Counted from the first letter of the stretch, positions 15,573 to 24,469 are shown. The stretch is DNA of 64,000 bases from Embleya sp045207655 (GCF_045207655.1 NZ_CP108784.1:3720001-3784000), one strand, 5' to 3'. Notes: generated by a model not told the origin, from the sequence alone. A program made the numbers and translations.

Positions 15573-15678
15573 CGACGAGTTCCGCGCGTTCATCGCGGGC
15601 GTTCACCAGGGCTGACCACCCCGCCGCCGGTCGATTTCGAGCGGGTGACCGTCGCCCGGACCGACCGGCGGAGCACAG
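15573..15678 (+). repeat. inverted-copy repeat B: DUF397 tail fragment plus hairpin
   Basis: This is a near-identical copy, in opposite orientation, of 4743-4847. It encodes DEFRAFIAGVHQG and a stop (about 15574-15615) without the rest of a DUF397 gene, followed by the same hairpin (CCGCCGGTCG and CGACCGGCGG). Lying after the membrane protein gene it may act as that operon's terminator. It marks a past duplication or loss of a second XRE/DUF397 locus. Confidence 0.75.
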
Positions 15679-15763
15679 GAGAACTTCGCCTCGTATTCGA
15701 CATCCCGCGAGCAGTCGGCCCCCAATCTAGACTGCTGAATCCCGCCCCCGTCGAGAGGTACTC

Positions 15764-16267
15764 ATGCGTCCCGTGCGATTTGAGCCCTGGTTGGCCGAGC
15801 TGCTCAGGCAGTCCGGCGCGGTCACCGATGTTGCGATCCGCACCGAGGCCGGTGAGCAGAAGGCTCCTCGCCCGGGTCCGTACGGAGTCTCGTTCCGACT
15901 GAGCAACGGGGCCACGGTCGCGTTGAGCATCACCGCGGAGTCCGCACAGGGCGACCAGTACGCCCAACCGGAGACCGAGGTTCAGGGTGAGCCGCCGGCG
16001 CGCATCGAATCGGTGCCCACGATCGACGGGGCCAAGGTCAAGGTTGCCGACATCGAGGAGTGGCTGGCCGCCCTGGTGGTCAACAGCGGAAGTCCCGAGC
16101 TCCTGCAAGTGAGCACGCGCTACTCCCAGGAAGACCCGCTGGGTGCGATCCCCTACGGCCTCGAACTCCGCTGGCACAGCGGGGCGAAGATCCGCCTGAA
16201 TTTCCAGGACGCCTACAGCTCTGGTGGTCGCCCCGGAGCGGCCTACCAGTGTCCGGACACCATCTGA
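15764..16267 (+). CDS. hypothetical protein, 167 residues
   Basis: I know no family for this soluble protein. The order is an N-terminal MRPVRFEPWLAELLRQSGAV, a mixed strand region (YGVSFRLSNGATVALSITAE), IEEWLAALVVNSGS at about 97-110, and a strand-rich end (PYGLELRWHSGAKIRLNF). Similar proteins, as far as I recall, occur on actinomycete integrative elements. It lies next to the relocated DUF397 fragment and just before a small zinc-ribbon-like gene, which suggests accessory DNA. The ATG follows GAGAGGTACTC. Confidence 0.6.
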   Translation: MRPVRFEPWLAELLRQSGAVTDVAIRTEAGEQKAPRPGPYGVSFRLSNGATVALSITAESAQGDQYAQPETEVQGEPPARIESVPTIDGAKVKVADIEEWLAALVVNSGSPELLQVSTRYSQEDPLGAIPYGLELRWHSGAKIRLNFQDAYSSGGRPGAAYQCPDTI

Positions 16268-16317
16268 ATCCAGGAAGGGCGCACCCCTGCACGTACCTGC
16301 GTCAGGAACGCAAAAAC

Positions 16318-16470
16318 GTGGCCTCCAGGCAAGCGGCATCCGAGTGGCAATGCACGACCTGTAAACAGCGGGTCGGCGTGGACGGCAACGGCAAGGCCAA
16401 CAAGCACACCCGTCCGGGCGACGTGAACAACTGGTGTCCCGGTACCGCCGTGCAACCCGCACCGAAGTAG
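16318..16470 (+). CDS. small zinc-ribbon-like protein
   Basis: This is a 50-residue protein, VASRQAASEWQCTTCKQRVG onward, with CTTC (CxxC), a histidine in NKHTRPGD and a final WCPG cysteine, so a treble-type zinc site is plausible. The GTG at 16318 follows AGGAACGC. It begins 50 nt after the hypothetical gene at 15764-16267 and is probably cotranscribed. Start and function are uncertain. Confidence 0.5.
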   Translation: MASRQAASEWQCTTCKQRVGVDGNGKANKHTRPGDVNNWCPGTAVQPAPK

Positions 16471-16584
16471 CAACCGTGCCCGCTCGGTGAACTCGGCGGC
16501 CCGCGAGCCCAGATGCCGGGTGGCCCGACCACGTCGAGCCGTCCGGCGTTCGAGAGCACGCGGGCCGCAGGATGGCCGCCCGGT

Positions 16585-17733
16585 TCAGCCCAGTGCCCGT
16601 TCCAGGTCTGCCAGGAGGTCGTCGGCGGATTCGATGCCCACCGACAAGCGGACCAGGTCGCCGGGGACTTCCAGTGGGGAGCCGGCCGCGGAGGCGTGGG
16701 TCATCCGGCCCGGGTGCTCGATCAGCGACTCGACGCCGCCGAGCGACTCGCCGAGCGTGAACAGTTCGGTCCGGTTGCACACCTGCACGGCGGCCTCCTC
16801 GCCACCGCCCACCCGGAACGACACCATGCCGCCGAACGCCTTCATCTGCTTGACCGCGACATCGTGGCCCGAGTGTCCCGGCAGCCCGGGATAGAGCACC
16901 TCGGTCACCCGCGGGTGCCGGGACAGCAGGTCCACCACCCGCTCGGCGTTCGCGCAGTGCCGGTCCATCCGGACCCCGAGGGTCTTCAGTCCGCGCAGCG
17001 TCAGCCACACGTCGAACGGCCCGGGCACCGCGCCCATCGCGTTCTGGTGGAACGCCAACTCCTCGGCCAGGCCCGTGTCCCGGACCACGAGGGCGCCGCC
17101 GATCACGTCGGAGTGCCCACCCATGTACTTCGTCGTCGAGTGCACCACCACGTCGGCGCCCAGCGTCAGCGGCTGCTGGAGGTAGGGCGAGGCGAACGTG
17201 TTGTCCACCACGAACAGCGCGCCCGCCTCGTGCGCGACGGCCGCCAGCGCGGCGATGTCGGCCACCCCCAGCAGCGGGTTGCTCGGCGTCTCGCACCAGA
17301 CGATCTTCGTGACGCCCGGCCGGATCGCGGCGCGCACCGCGGCGAGGTCGCCGGCGTGCGCGGGGGTGTAGTCGATGCCCCAGCGGGAGGCGACCTTCGC
17401 GAACAGCCGATAGGTGCCGCCGTAGGCGTCGTCCGGGATCACCGCGTGGGCGCCCGGCGCGCACAGGGCGCGCAACAGGCAGTCCTCGGCGGCCAGACCG
17501 GACGCGAAGGTCAGGGCCCTGGTGCCGTCCTCCAGAGCCGCGATGCATTCCTCGAGCGCGGTACGGGTCGGGTTGCCGGAGCGGCTGTACTCGTAGCCGC
17601 CGCGCAGTCCGCCGACACCGTCCTGCTTGTATGTGGACACCTGGTAGATCGGCGGAACCACGGCCCCGGTCAGCGGGTCGGGTTCCTGCCCGGCGTGGAT
17701 CGCCAGGGTCTCAAAGCCGTGCGATTGGGTCAT
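16585..17733 (-). CDS. metB: cystathionine gamma-synthase
   Basis: This 382-residue PLP enzyme of the Cys/Met metabolism family is expected to join an O-activated homoserine (O-succinyl or O-acetyl) with cysteine to give cystathionine in transsulfuration. The N-terminus FETLAIHAGQEPDP, the tetramer-type YEYSRSGNPTRTALE, SGLAAEDCLL, VVDNTFASPYLQQPL and the PLP lysine K202 in HSTTKYMGGHSD are all present, as is the end SLGGVESLIEHPGRMTHAS. Cystathionine gamma-lyase has the same motifs, so lyase activity cannot be excluded from sequence alone. Confidence 0.88.
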   Translation of the reverse strand: MTQSHGFETLAIHAGQEPDPLTGAVVPPIYQVSTYKQDGVGGLRGGYEYSRSGNPTRTALEECIAALEDGTRALTFASGLAAEDCLLRALCAPGAHAVIPDDAYGGTYRLFAKVASRWGIDYTPAHAGDLAAVRAAIRPGVTKIVWCETPSNPLLGVADIAALAAVAHEAGALFVVDNTFASPYLQQPLTLGADVVVHSTTKYMGGHSDVIGGALVVRDTGLAEELAFHQNAMGAVPGPFDVWLTLRGLKTLGVRMDRHCANAERVVDLLSRHPRVTEVLYPGLPGHSGHDVAVKQMKAFGGMVSFRVGGGEEAAVQVCNRTELFTLGESLGGVESLIEHPGRMTHASAAGSPLEVPGDLVRLSVGIESADDLLADLERALG

Positions 17734-17862
17734 GACCGGAACGTTAGCCGCCCCGGCGGCCTCCGGTGCACTTCCACCGCACGGGCGCCGGCCCGGACCG
17801 AGGCCCGGGTGCGCCCGACCGTGCGGTGGCGGCGAGTTCCCCGTCCTGGGCCGGGCGCCCGA

Positions 17863-18672
17863 TCAGGAGCGCAGCAGGCGGTCGAGCATCAGGCGGCCGG
17901 CCTGGCCGGCGCGGGTGCGCACTTCGGGAAGCCGGTCGGCGGTGGGGCCGCTGAAGTAGGAGGACATCACGACGGTGTCCTTGCGCAGGGTCAGCACGAC
18001 GTACGGGTACGGTCCGCCGCCGGCCTTGGGGTACATCAGACCCTCCTCGGCGAACACCTCGTCCGCCTCCGGGAACGCGGGCTGTCCGGCGCCCGGGGTG
18101 TCCTTGGCCTGAGTACCGTCCGGGTAGGTGCGGGTCGGGCAACGGTCCTTGACCTGGCGCGCGTTCTGCGCCTGCTCACGCGCGCCGCGCACGTCCTTGT
18201 GCACGATCACGGTGGTGCTGCCGCTGGAAAGCTGCGCGGGTTGGCCGGGATCCGGCCGTTGCACCTGGCGCACCCACTGGCCGACGATGCTCGGTGCCAG
18301 GGGCACGGTCTGCTGCGTGCAGTCGGCGGCGTAGTCGGTCCAGGTCTCGCCGGAGAACTCGTACGTGCTCTGCCGGACGAAGCCGGTCCCCCAGTCCTCC
18401 GGGCCGAGCGCGAGCGACGTGGCCAACGCCTGTGCCTGCTCGGGGGTACGGCTCGGCGGCGCGGTGCCGGCGACCGGGCGAGTGGCGGAAGCGCTCGGGC
18501 GCGAGGGGGAACCGCTCGGCCCCGGTCCCTTGACCATCGGGTCGGCGCTGGTGGGCGCCGCCTCGGGAGCCACCGCGAACGGATCGTCGCCACCGTCGGC
18601 GCAGCCCGCGAGCAACAGGGCGCCGAGTACCGGACCGACCGCGTGAACCGCCATTCTTCTGATGCCGTACAT
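17863..18672 (-). CDS. lipoprotein, paralogue of the next gene
   Basis: This is a protein of up to 269 residues with a lipobox LLLAGC (C24 from the first Met; an ATG at 18654 would shorten the signal peptide). After a Pro/Ser/Ala-rich linker comes a folded domain beginning PEQAQALATSLALGPEDWG, containing CTQQTVP and the C-terminal part YPYVVLTLRKDTVVMSSYFS. It shares layout and the QAQAL...P.DWG motif with the lipoprotein at 18728-19579, so the two are tandem paralogues. Both should be anchored outside the membrane. The domain is unknown to me, possibly ligand-binding. Confidence 0.75.
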   Translation of the reverse strand: MYGIRRMAVHAVGPVLGALLLAGCADGGDDPFAVAPEAAPTSADPMVKGPGPSGSPSRPSASATRPVAGTAPPSRTPEQAQALATSLALGPEDWGTGFVRQSTYEFSGETWTDYAADCTQQTVPLAPSIVGQWVRQVQRPDPGQPAQLSSGSTTVIVHKDVRGAREQAQNARQVKDRCPTRTYPDGTQAKDTPGAGQPAFPEADEVFAEEGLMYPKAGGGPYPYVVLTLRKDTVVMSSYFSGPTADRLPEVRTRAGQAGRLMLDRLLRS

Positions 18673-18727
18673 TCCGATGCCCCCCGTGTGCGTGAACCCC
18701 CATGGTATTCACCGCGTTCGGCGGGGG

Positions 18728-19579
18728 TCAGCGCAGTTGCACCCGGGTGCGCGCGACCATCTTGGCGAGAGCGTCGATGGCCTGGTTCTTGGCCGACTCG
18801 AAGGTCTTGTCGCCCCGGTCGACGACGGCCGCGGTGAGCACCATCTGGCCCTGACGGGCCGTCACCCACACGTACTGGAACGGCGCGCCGCCACGTCCGC
18901 TAACCCACTGGGCGCGCGCGACGTGTACCTCGTCGATGCCCTCGACGGTCAGGTCGAAGACCTGGATGCCGGTCAGCTTCTCATCGCCGGCGAGCACCTG
19001 GTCCGGGCAGCGCCGCCCGTCGTCGATCCCGATCTTCATGTCGGTCCGAGCCGCCGCCGTGTCGGCGTACACCGTCGCGGAGGAGGTCGCGAGCGTCTTG
19101 CTGAGGTTGTCCACGCTCGGTTGGCCGTCCGGGATGTACACGTAGCGCGCCATCGTCGCGAGCGCGCCCGGGGTGGTGCCCTGGACCACCTGCTTGCAGT
19201 CGGTGCCGGTGACCACCCGGTCCAGCCCGGTGTACTCGTAGTCGCGTTCCTGCGGGACGTAGGTCGGGCCCCAGTCCTTGGGCACCAGTACCACCGCCGT
19301 GACCAGTGCCTGCGCCTGCGGGGTGGTGAGCGTGACGTCGGCACGCGTGGTCGCGGTCGGGCGCGGCGTGCCGGACACCGGCGGCGCGGAGGTGACCGGA
19401 TCCGGCGAGGGCGGGGCCGGCGGCGGGGGCGGATCGGTGCGGTCCCCCTGGCTCGCGCTCACGCTGGGCGGGTCGCTCTTCAGGCCGAACGAACCCCCGT
19501 TGGACGAACCGCCCTGACACCCGACCACGAGCGCGCCGCTCACGATCAGGGCCGCCCCCACAGCCACCACGCGCATCAT
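18728..19579 (-). CDS. lipoprotein, paralogue of the previous gene
   Basis: This is a protein of about 283 residues. Two adjacent ATGs (19579 and 19576) are possible; the signal peptide ends at the lipobox VVGC (C21). A linker rich in P, S and D leads to a domain starting PQAQALVTAVVLVPKDWGPT, containing TDCKQVVQG and ending QYVWVTARQGQMVLTAAVVD. It lies 55 nt upstream of its paralogue on the same strand and is probably transcribed with it. Function unknown. Confidence 0.75.
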   Translation of the reverse strand: MMRVVAVGAALIVSGALVVGCQGGSSNGGSFGLKSDPPSVSASQGDRTDPPPPPAPPSPDPVTSAPPVSGTPRPTATTRADVTLTTPQAQALVTAVVLVPKDWGPTYVPQERDYEYTGLDRVVTGTDCKQVVQGTTPGALATMARYVYIPDGQPSVDNLSKTLATSSATVYADTAAARTDMKIGIDDGRRCPDQVLAGDEKLTGIQVFDLTVEGIDEVHVARAQWVSGRGGAPFQYVWVTARQGQMVLTAAVVDRGDKTFESAKNQAIDALAKMVARTRVQLR

Positions 19580-19884
19580 GGATCGCCCCCGCTTCCGAAA
19601 CGTTCGCCTCGACAACCATTGAAGCCGGTGGCGACGCCTCGCGTGCGGGAACAGCGCTACTACGAGCGCTACTTCGACGCCACGGGCAGGCTCGCCACCG
19701 TCACCGCACGAACCCTGGCCGGGGTCTACGCGGGTTCCATGGGAATTCCATGTGAGTGCACGCACGAGGCGCCGCCCCACCCCGCGCACGCACTCCCTTC
19801 GACCGCTTCGTCCCACTGTGAACATCCACTACGAACACGGTCGGGTGAACGGCTCGGCCTTCGACGGGTGAACCGGATCCACGT

Positions 19885-19904
19885 TCATAGCATCAACGCT
19901 ATGA
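19885..19904. promoter_or_regulatory. palindromic operator before the orphan XRE gene
   Basis: TCATAGC (19885-19891) and GCTATGA (19898-19904) are perfect 7-nt arms around ATCAAC, 16 nt before the ATG at 19921. HigA-type antitoxins bind such sites over their own promoter. The remaining 19580-19884 shows no gene. Confidence 0.6.
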
Positions 19905-19920
19905 GGCGAGGAGTAAGCGT

Positions 19921-20217
19921 ATGACCGGCCGCAGTGACTGGCAGGAGATCCGCTCGCGGCGAATGGCGGAAGCCGGCGCCGAAGAGCCTTACGAGGCGAC
20001 TCGGATCGCGTTCGAGCTCGGGCGCAGCGTTCGGGAGATGCGCGAGCGACACGGGCTCACGCAGGCTGTCCTCGCCGACGCCGCCGGGATGACCCAGTCG
20101 GCGGTGGCTCGCTTCGAGGCAGGTGGGACCGTGCCGACGATCCAGGTGTTGGAGCGGCTGGCGAGAGCGTTGGACGCCGAGCCGATCGTGCGCCTGGCGC
20201 CGCACACGGCGGCTTGA
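19921..20217 (+). CDS. HigA/XRE-type regulator without adjacent toxin
   Basis: This is a 98-residue protein with a standard XRE helix-turn-helix at about 38-92 (MRERHGLTQAVLADAAGMTQ, then SAVARFEAGGTVPTIQVLER). The N-terminal helical part (DWQEIRSRRMAEAGAEEPYE) is the type seen in HigA-like antitoxins of HigB-HigA modules, in which the toxin gene usually lies immediately upstream. No RelE/HigB-like ORF is found on either side, so it is either an orphan antitoxin or a stand-alone regulator. GGCGAGGAG precedes the ATG, and a palindrome lies 17 nt upstream. Confidence 0.82.
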   Translation: MTGRSDWQEIRSRRMAEAGAEEPYEATRIAFELGRSVREMRERHGLTQAVLADAAGMTQSAVARFEAGGTVPTIQVLERLARALDAEPIVRLAPHTAA

Positions 20218-20332
20218 GCGAGCGGTGGGGGGACTGCTCCGGGTGAGTCCGTGCCGACTCGTGTCTTGTTCGCGGGCCGGGTGCTGTGCCATATATGTCT
20301 AGACCAATTTGCTCTCGGTGGAGAGAGGCGTC

Positions 20333-21346
20333 GTGGCGCGACGAATGGCATGGATCGGCTTGACCGGGTTGGCCGTTGCGCTCGTGGTGGCGGGGTGTTC
20401 CGAGGACGGGAAGGACACCTCGGCGCCGGCGGTGCCCGGCGAGGTCACCGCACTCGCGTCGAGTTCGGTGTCGGTGCACGTGATGTGGCGCGCGGATCCG
20501 GACGTCGCGGTGTTCGAGGTGTACCGCGGGGACGCGAAGGTGCTGGACGTGACCGGCGGGCGGCACATGGTCGACGTCGGCGGACTGACCCCCGGGACCG
20601 CGTACTCGTTCTCCGTGCGGGCGCGGGACCGGGCCGGGAACGTGTCGCCGGCGAGCGCGGTCGTGCCCGCCACGACCTTGTCCGTGGCCCAGGGCGAGCG
20701 CGTACCGCCGACCGCGCCGCGGAACGTGCGGGGACAGGCCCGGGGTGCCGGCGGTGCCACGCTGTCCTGGGAGGCGGCCACGGACGACGTGGGGGTGACC
20801 GCGTACGACGTGTGGCAGGCCGGTGTGCGGGTGCACAGCGTCGCGGGAGACCTGACCACGGCGGTGGTCAGCGGGCTCCGGCCGGGCACCGCGTACAGCT
20901 TCACGGTCACCGCGCGCGACGCCGCGGACAACAAGTCGCCGGAGAGCAACGCCGCGGCGGTACTCACCGAGCAGGGCACCGGCGACGGTCGCGACACCGC
21001 GCCGACCGGGCTGCGCGCGGTGCCTCGGGTCGCGGTGGACGGCACGTACGTCGACCTGAGCTGGACGCCACCGGACGTCGACGGGGCGGTCGCGAGCTAC
21101 GAGGTGTACCTGGACGGGAAGTTCCTGACCACGGTGATGTGGGGAGTGGCGCCGCCGTCCGGGACGGCGCAGTACAGCCTCCCGCTGGGGGATCAGCCGG
21201 TGGCCGGGCGGGTGCTGAAGATCCGGGGCCAGTTGCCCGACGGCAAGTGGGGTGCCTTCTCCGCCGACCTGACCCTCACCGACGCGCCGGCCGGCGGCAC
21301 GGGCACGGACCCGTCGGCGCCGTCGGCCGCGTCGACCGGCCCTTGA
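20333..21346 (+). CDS. lipoprotein with fibronectin type III repeats
   Basis: This is a 337-residue exported protein. The signal peptide (ARRMAWIGLTGLAVALVV) ends at AGC with C23 as lipidation site. Two clear fibronectin type III domains follow: the first ends GLTPGTAYSFSVRARDRAGN, the second begins PPTAPRNVRG, contains TAYDVWQAG and ends GTAYSFTVTARDAADN. A third, more divergent unit begins APTGLRAVPRVAVDGTYVDL. No catalytic domain is attached. The GTG at 20333 has GAGAGG upstream; a TTG 24 nt earlier is less likely. Fn3 units usually serve as adhesion or spacer modules on surface proteins. Confidence 0.82.
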   Translation: MARRMAWIGLTGLAVALVVAGCSEDGKDTSAPAVPGEVTALASSSVSVHVMWRADPDVAVFEVYRGDAKVLDVTGGRHMVDVGGLTPGTAYSFSVRARDRAGNVSPASAVVPATTLSVAQGERVPPTAPRNVRGQARGAGGATLSWEAATDDVGVTAYDVWQAGVRVHSVAGDLTTAVVSGLRPGTAYSFTVTARDAADNKSPESNAAAVLTEQGTGDGRDTAPTGLRAVPRVAVDGTYVDLSWTPPDVDGAVASYEVYLDGKFLTTVMWGVAPPSGTAQYSLPLGDQPVAGRVLKIRGQLPDGKWGAFSADLTLTDAPAGGTGTDPSAPSAASTGP

Positions 21347-21401
21347 GCGCTTCGCCGCGGGTGGATACCCGGGAGCCGGTCCCCCGGCGGCCGGGATGCC
21401 G

Positions 21402-21905
21402 TCAGCGCGACCGCGACGCGCGGGTCGCGCGGGTGGACCTGGTGGAGCCCGTCGGGTTCTCCGGGATGGTCGGCATCGCCGAGCGCGGAGTGCGGGCCGC
21501 GCGACCGCTCGGCTTGGCGACCGGGCCGATCTCGCGGGTCAGCCACAGGCAGATCACGTTGACGACGTAGTTGAGCTCGGCCTTGTCGAGCTGCCGGCCC
21601 TGCGGGATGGCGTGCAGCTCCTCGAGGCAGCCTCGGCAGCACGTGCCCGTGGCGTGCTGGGCCACGAAGACCGGGTGACCCCGGTACGGCGTCTGGCGGC
21701 CCTCCTTGCTGGGCCGCGCGGGGCCCAGGCGGCGCGCGACCAGGTCGTACGCGTACCAGCGCACACCGGATTCGCCGAGCGTCTGGGCGACCGTACGCTC
21801 CCGGCCGGGCAGGTGGAACTTCGCGCGGGAGGGGAGCTTGCCGATCGCGTCCAGGCGGGCGTCGAGCGGCTCGGGCCTGGCGCCCTTGGAGGTCTTGGTT
21901 GTCAT
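21402..21905 (-). CDS. DUF4186 family protein
   Basis: This is a 167-residue protein whose centre matches DUF4186: TPYRGHPVFVAQHATGTCCR, then GCLEELHAIPQGRQLDKAEL and NYVVNVICLWL. The CCRGC cluster and neighbouring histidines suggest metal binding, but activity is unknown. The N-terminal DARLDAIGKLPSRAKFHL is also characteristic. The C-terminal 35 residues are basic, Ser/Thr/Arg-rich and probably disordered. It lies convergent with the fibronectin-type lipoprotein and downstream of the GNAT gene on the same strand. Confidence 0.8.
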   Translation of the reverse strand: MTTKTSKGARPEPLDARLDAIGKLPSRAKFHLPGRERTVAQTLGESGVRWYAYDLVARRLGPARPSKEGRQTPYRGHPVFVAQHATGTCCRGCLEELHAIPQGRQLDKAELNYVVNVICLWLTREIGPVAKPSGRAARTPRSAMPTIPENPTGSTRSTRATRASRSR

Positions 21906-21955
21906 ATCGCCTTCAACGGTAACCGGTCCCGGTCGGCCCGCGTACCTTCGGCCCG

Positions 21956-22474
21956 TCAGCCCAGTTGCTTGTGAAAGATCGTGGTGGAGCGCAGCACGCC
22001 CGAGGGGTCGGCGGCGTAGGCCGGGATGGCGCCCGACTCGATCCAGCCGGCGCGCTTGTACAGGCGCTCCGCGCCGCTGCCGGTCGGGGCGTCCAGGGTG
22101 AGCAGACTGCGTCCCGCGGCGGCGGCGAACCGTTCCGCGGTGGCCAGGAGTTCGCGGGCCAGCCCGTTGCCCCGGGCACGGCGGTGGACCAGCAGCCCGA
22201 CGACCGCGGCGCGATGTCGGCTGTCGGGCATGCCGGCCAGGCGCAACCGGATGGTCCCGGTCACGCCCTCGTGGTCCGAGGTGATCCACACGATGGTGCG
22301 GTTGCTGCGTATCTCGGCCCCCTGGGCCGCCCACCACTCGGCGGCCGCGTCGATCGGCAGCGGAGCGAGGAAGCCGACCCCGGCCCCGTCCTCGACCGCG
22401 TCCACGAGCAGCGCGGCCAGACCGGGGGTGTACGTGACGAGATCGATCGCGGAAAGCCGGACGGGCGTTGTCAT
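21956..22474 (-). CDS. GNAT-family N-acetyltransferase
   Basis: This is a 172-residue GCN5-related acetyltransferase. The acetyl-CoA site is visible as VGLLVHRRARGNGLARELLA (R/Q-x-x-G-x-G/A pattern), followed by AAGRSLLTLDAPTGSGAERL and YKRAGW of the C-terminal motif. The substrate-side half has TGTIRLRLAGMPDSRHRA. The ATG giving MTTPVRLS is preferred; an in-frame start at 22501 would add nine residues. Substrate is unknown. Confidence 0.85.
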   Translation of the reverse strand: MTTPVRLSAIDLVTYTPGLAALLVDAVEDGAGVGFLAPLPIDAAAEWWAAQGAEIRSNRTIVWITSDHEGVTGTIRLRLAGMPDSRHRAAVVGLLVHRRARGNGLARELLATAERFAAAAGRSLLTLDAPTGSGAERLYKRAGWIESGAIPAYAADPSGVLRSTTIFHKQLG

Positions 22475-22602
22475 ACAACCATTCTCCCGCGCCCGCTCCA
22501 CCCCTCGAACCGCCCCGAAAAGCGATCGCCGCCGACTCCTTTGGGGGCAGACGGCGATCCGGTCCCGAGCGCGCGAGAGCCGAGGCCGGCGGGAACGGCG
22601 AA

Positions 22603-22635
22603 CGGCGCGGGACCCGTGGTGGGTGTCCCGCGCCG
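22603..22635 (-). terminator. terminator hairpin after the MFS gene
   Basis: CGGCGCGGGAC (22603-22613) and GTCCCGCGCCG (22625-22635) form a perfect 11-bp stem with an 11-nt loop, 20 nt past the MFS stop. Confidence 0.75.
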
Positions 22636-22655
22636 CTCGGTGATGGGGCCTGGGG

Positions 22656-24395
22656 TCAGGCCAGGGCCGGCTCGCGTTCCGGGGTCGAGGACGGCGACGT
22701 CGGCTCCGCCGGTGTGAACTGGTTCTCCCGGGCTCGCTTGGGGAGGAGGAAGCCCAGGGCGAAGGCGACCGCGGTCAGGCCGAAGGCCAGCAGGGTCGTG
22801 CGCTTGACCGCGTCGATCGAGGAGCGGGTGTGCGTCTCGGCGCCCGCCTTCGCGACCGGCTCGGCGGAGGCCGGGGTGACCGGGACGGTGGTGCAGCTCG
22901 CCGGGAGCCGGTCCGGGTCGGTCGCGTTCTCCCGGGCGTCCACGCACGCCCGCAGCCCGGCCACGATCGCGTCCTGCGTACTCACCGGCACACCCGCCGC
23001 GGTCAGCTCCGTACGCAGCTTCGGTGCCGCGCTCTCGTCGAAGTTGTGCGTGGCCTGGGCGCCGATCACGCCGAAGAACACCGTGCCCAGGATCGCGATG
23101 CCCAGCGAGGCACCCAGCTGCTGGACGGACTCGAGCACGCCGGAGGCCGAACCGACCTCGTGGTCCTCGACCTCGCCCATGATGATGTCGAAGACCGGCA
23201 CGAAGATCATCCCCATGCCGAGCCCGAACAGCCCGAGCGGCGCGAGCAGATCGCCGGTGCCGATGTCCGCCCCGGCGTCCGCGAAGACCAGGTACATCCA
23301 GGCGATGCCGGCCGCCATCACGGCCAGCCCGATGTGCAGGATGCGCCGGCCGAGCTTGCCCATCACCACGCCGCTGAAGCCGGAGCCGAGGAACGCGCCG
23401 AGCGCCCACACGCCCATCGTCAGGCTGGCCCGGGTCGGGCTGTAGCCCAGGCCCAGTTGGAGGAACAGGCCGATCGCCATCGAGATCCCGACGATCGCGC
23501 CGAAGAAGACCATCACGAACCCGACGCCCGAGGCGTACGAGCGACGCCGGAACACGCCCAGCCTGATCAGCGGCACCTTGCCGGCCGCCTCGCGGCGCAA
23601 CTGGTACACCGCGAACGCGGCAAGCATCGGCAGCGACGCCGCGCACTCGACCAACGACCAGACCGGCCAACCCAGTTCGCGGCCCTGGACGAGCGGGTGC
23701 ACGAGCATGAAGGTGCCGACACCGGCGAGCGCCATGCCCACCACGTCCAGCCGCCCGCCCGCCTCGCTCGGCGCCACGTCGGGCAACATCCGCCACCCCA
23801 TCAGCAGCGCGAACGCGCCCAGCGGAACGTTGATCAGGAAGATCATCCGCCACCCGGTGCCGAACACGTCGCCGTCCACGAGCACACCCGCGACGATCGG
23901 CCCGAGCACCGTGGACAGTCCGATCGCCGGGCCGAACACCGCGAACGCCTTGCCGATCTCGGCCGGCGGGAACAGGTCCCGGATCAGGCCGAACGTCTGC
24001 GGGATCATCAGCGCGCCGAGCAGCCCCTGGAGCACCCGCGCGATGATCAACGTCTCCGGCGACCAGGCGATCGCGCAGGCCACCGAGAGCACCACGAAGC
24101 CGACCACGCCGACCATCAGCATGAACTTGCGGCCGTACATGTCGCCGAGCCGCGCGCCGGTGAGCAGGCCCACCGCGAGGGCGAGCGTGTAGCCGGCCGC
24201 GATCCACTGCAGGCTCGCGTAGCTCCCGCCCAGATCGCCGCGGATCGCGGGCGCCGCGACGCCCACCACGCTGGAGTCGAGCAGGTTCATCAAGGTGGCG
24301 GCCAGCACCGCCAGAAGACCGAGCCAGCGCTGCCGCGGGCCTACCGGGGACTGGGACGTCGGGGTCGCGAGGGTCTTCTCGCCGCTGTTTTCCAC
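22656..24395 (-). CDS. DHA2-family MFS drug exporter
   Basis: This 579-residue permease of the 14-helix DHA2 (EmrB/QacA) family uses the proton gradient to export drugs. Near the start are LMNLLDSSVVGVAAPAI (helix 1, with the DHA2-type acidic residue) and GARLGDMYGRKFML (motif A). GPIVAGVLVDGDVFGTGWRM fits motif C. About 110 residues near the C-terminus form a loop (VSTQDAIVAGLRACVDAREN) before the last helix, as is usual for this family. A divergent WYL-type regulator and an intervening palindrome indicate local control. Confidence 0.92.
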   Translation of the reverse strand: MENSGEKTLATPTSQSPVGPRQRWLGLLAVLAATLMNLLDSSVVGVAAPAIRGDLGGSYASLQWIAAGYTLALAVGLLTGARLGDMYGRKFMLMVGVVGFVVLSVACAIAWSPETLIIARVLQGLLGALMIPQTFGLIRDLFPPAEIGKAFAVFGPAIGLSTVLGPIVAGVLVDGDVFGTGWRMIFLINVPLGAFALLMGWRMLPDVAPSEAGGRLDVVGMALAGVGTFMLVHPLVQGRELGWPVWSLVECAASLPMLAAFAVYQLRREAAGKVPLIRLGVFRRRSYASGVGFVMVFFGAIVGISMAIGLFLQLGLGYSPTRASLTMGVWALGAFLGSGFSGVVMGKLGRRILHIGLAVMAAGIAWMYLVFADAGADIGTGDLLAPLGLFGLGMGMIFVPVFDIIMGEVEDHEVGSASGVLESVQQLGASLGIAILGTVFFGVIGAQATHNFDESAAPKLRTELTAAGVPVSTQDAIVAGLRACVDARENATDPDRLPASCTTVPVTPASAEPVAKAGAETHTRSSIDAVKRTTLLAFGLTAVAFALGFLLPKRARENQFTPAEPTSPSSTPEREPALA

Positions 24396-24414
24396 AACTC
24401 CGAGACTAGATTCG

Positions 24415-24439
24415 AAACAGGCAATGTTCGTTCCTGTTT
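24415..24439. promoter_or_regulatory. operator between MFS exporter and WYL regulator
   Basis: AAACAGG (24415-24421) and CCTGTTT (24433-24439) are perfect 7-nt arms separated by 11 nt, in an AT-rich patch between the two divergent starts (24395 and 24470). This is the expected position for a site controlling both genes. Confidence 0.65.
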
Positions 24440-24469
24440 GATCGACTGGGAGCCGGCAGACTTCGACGC

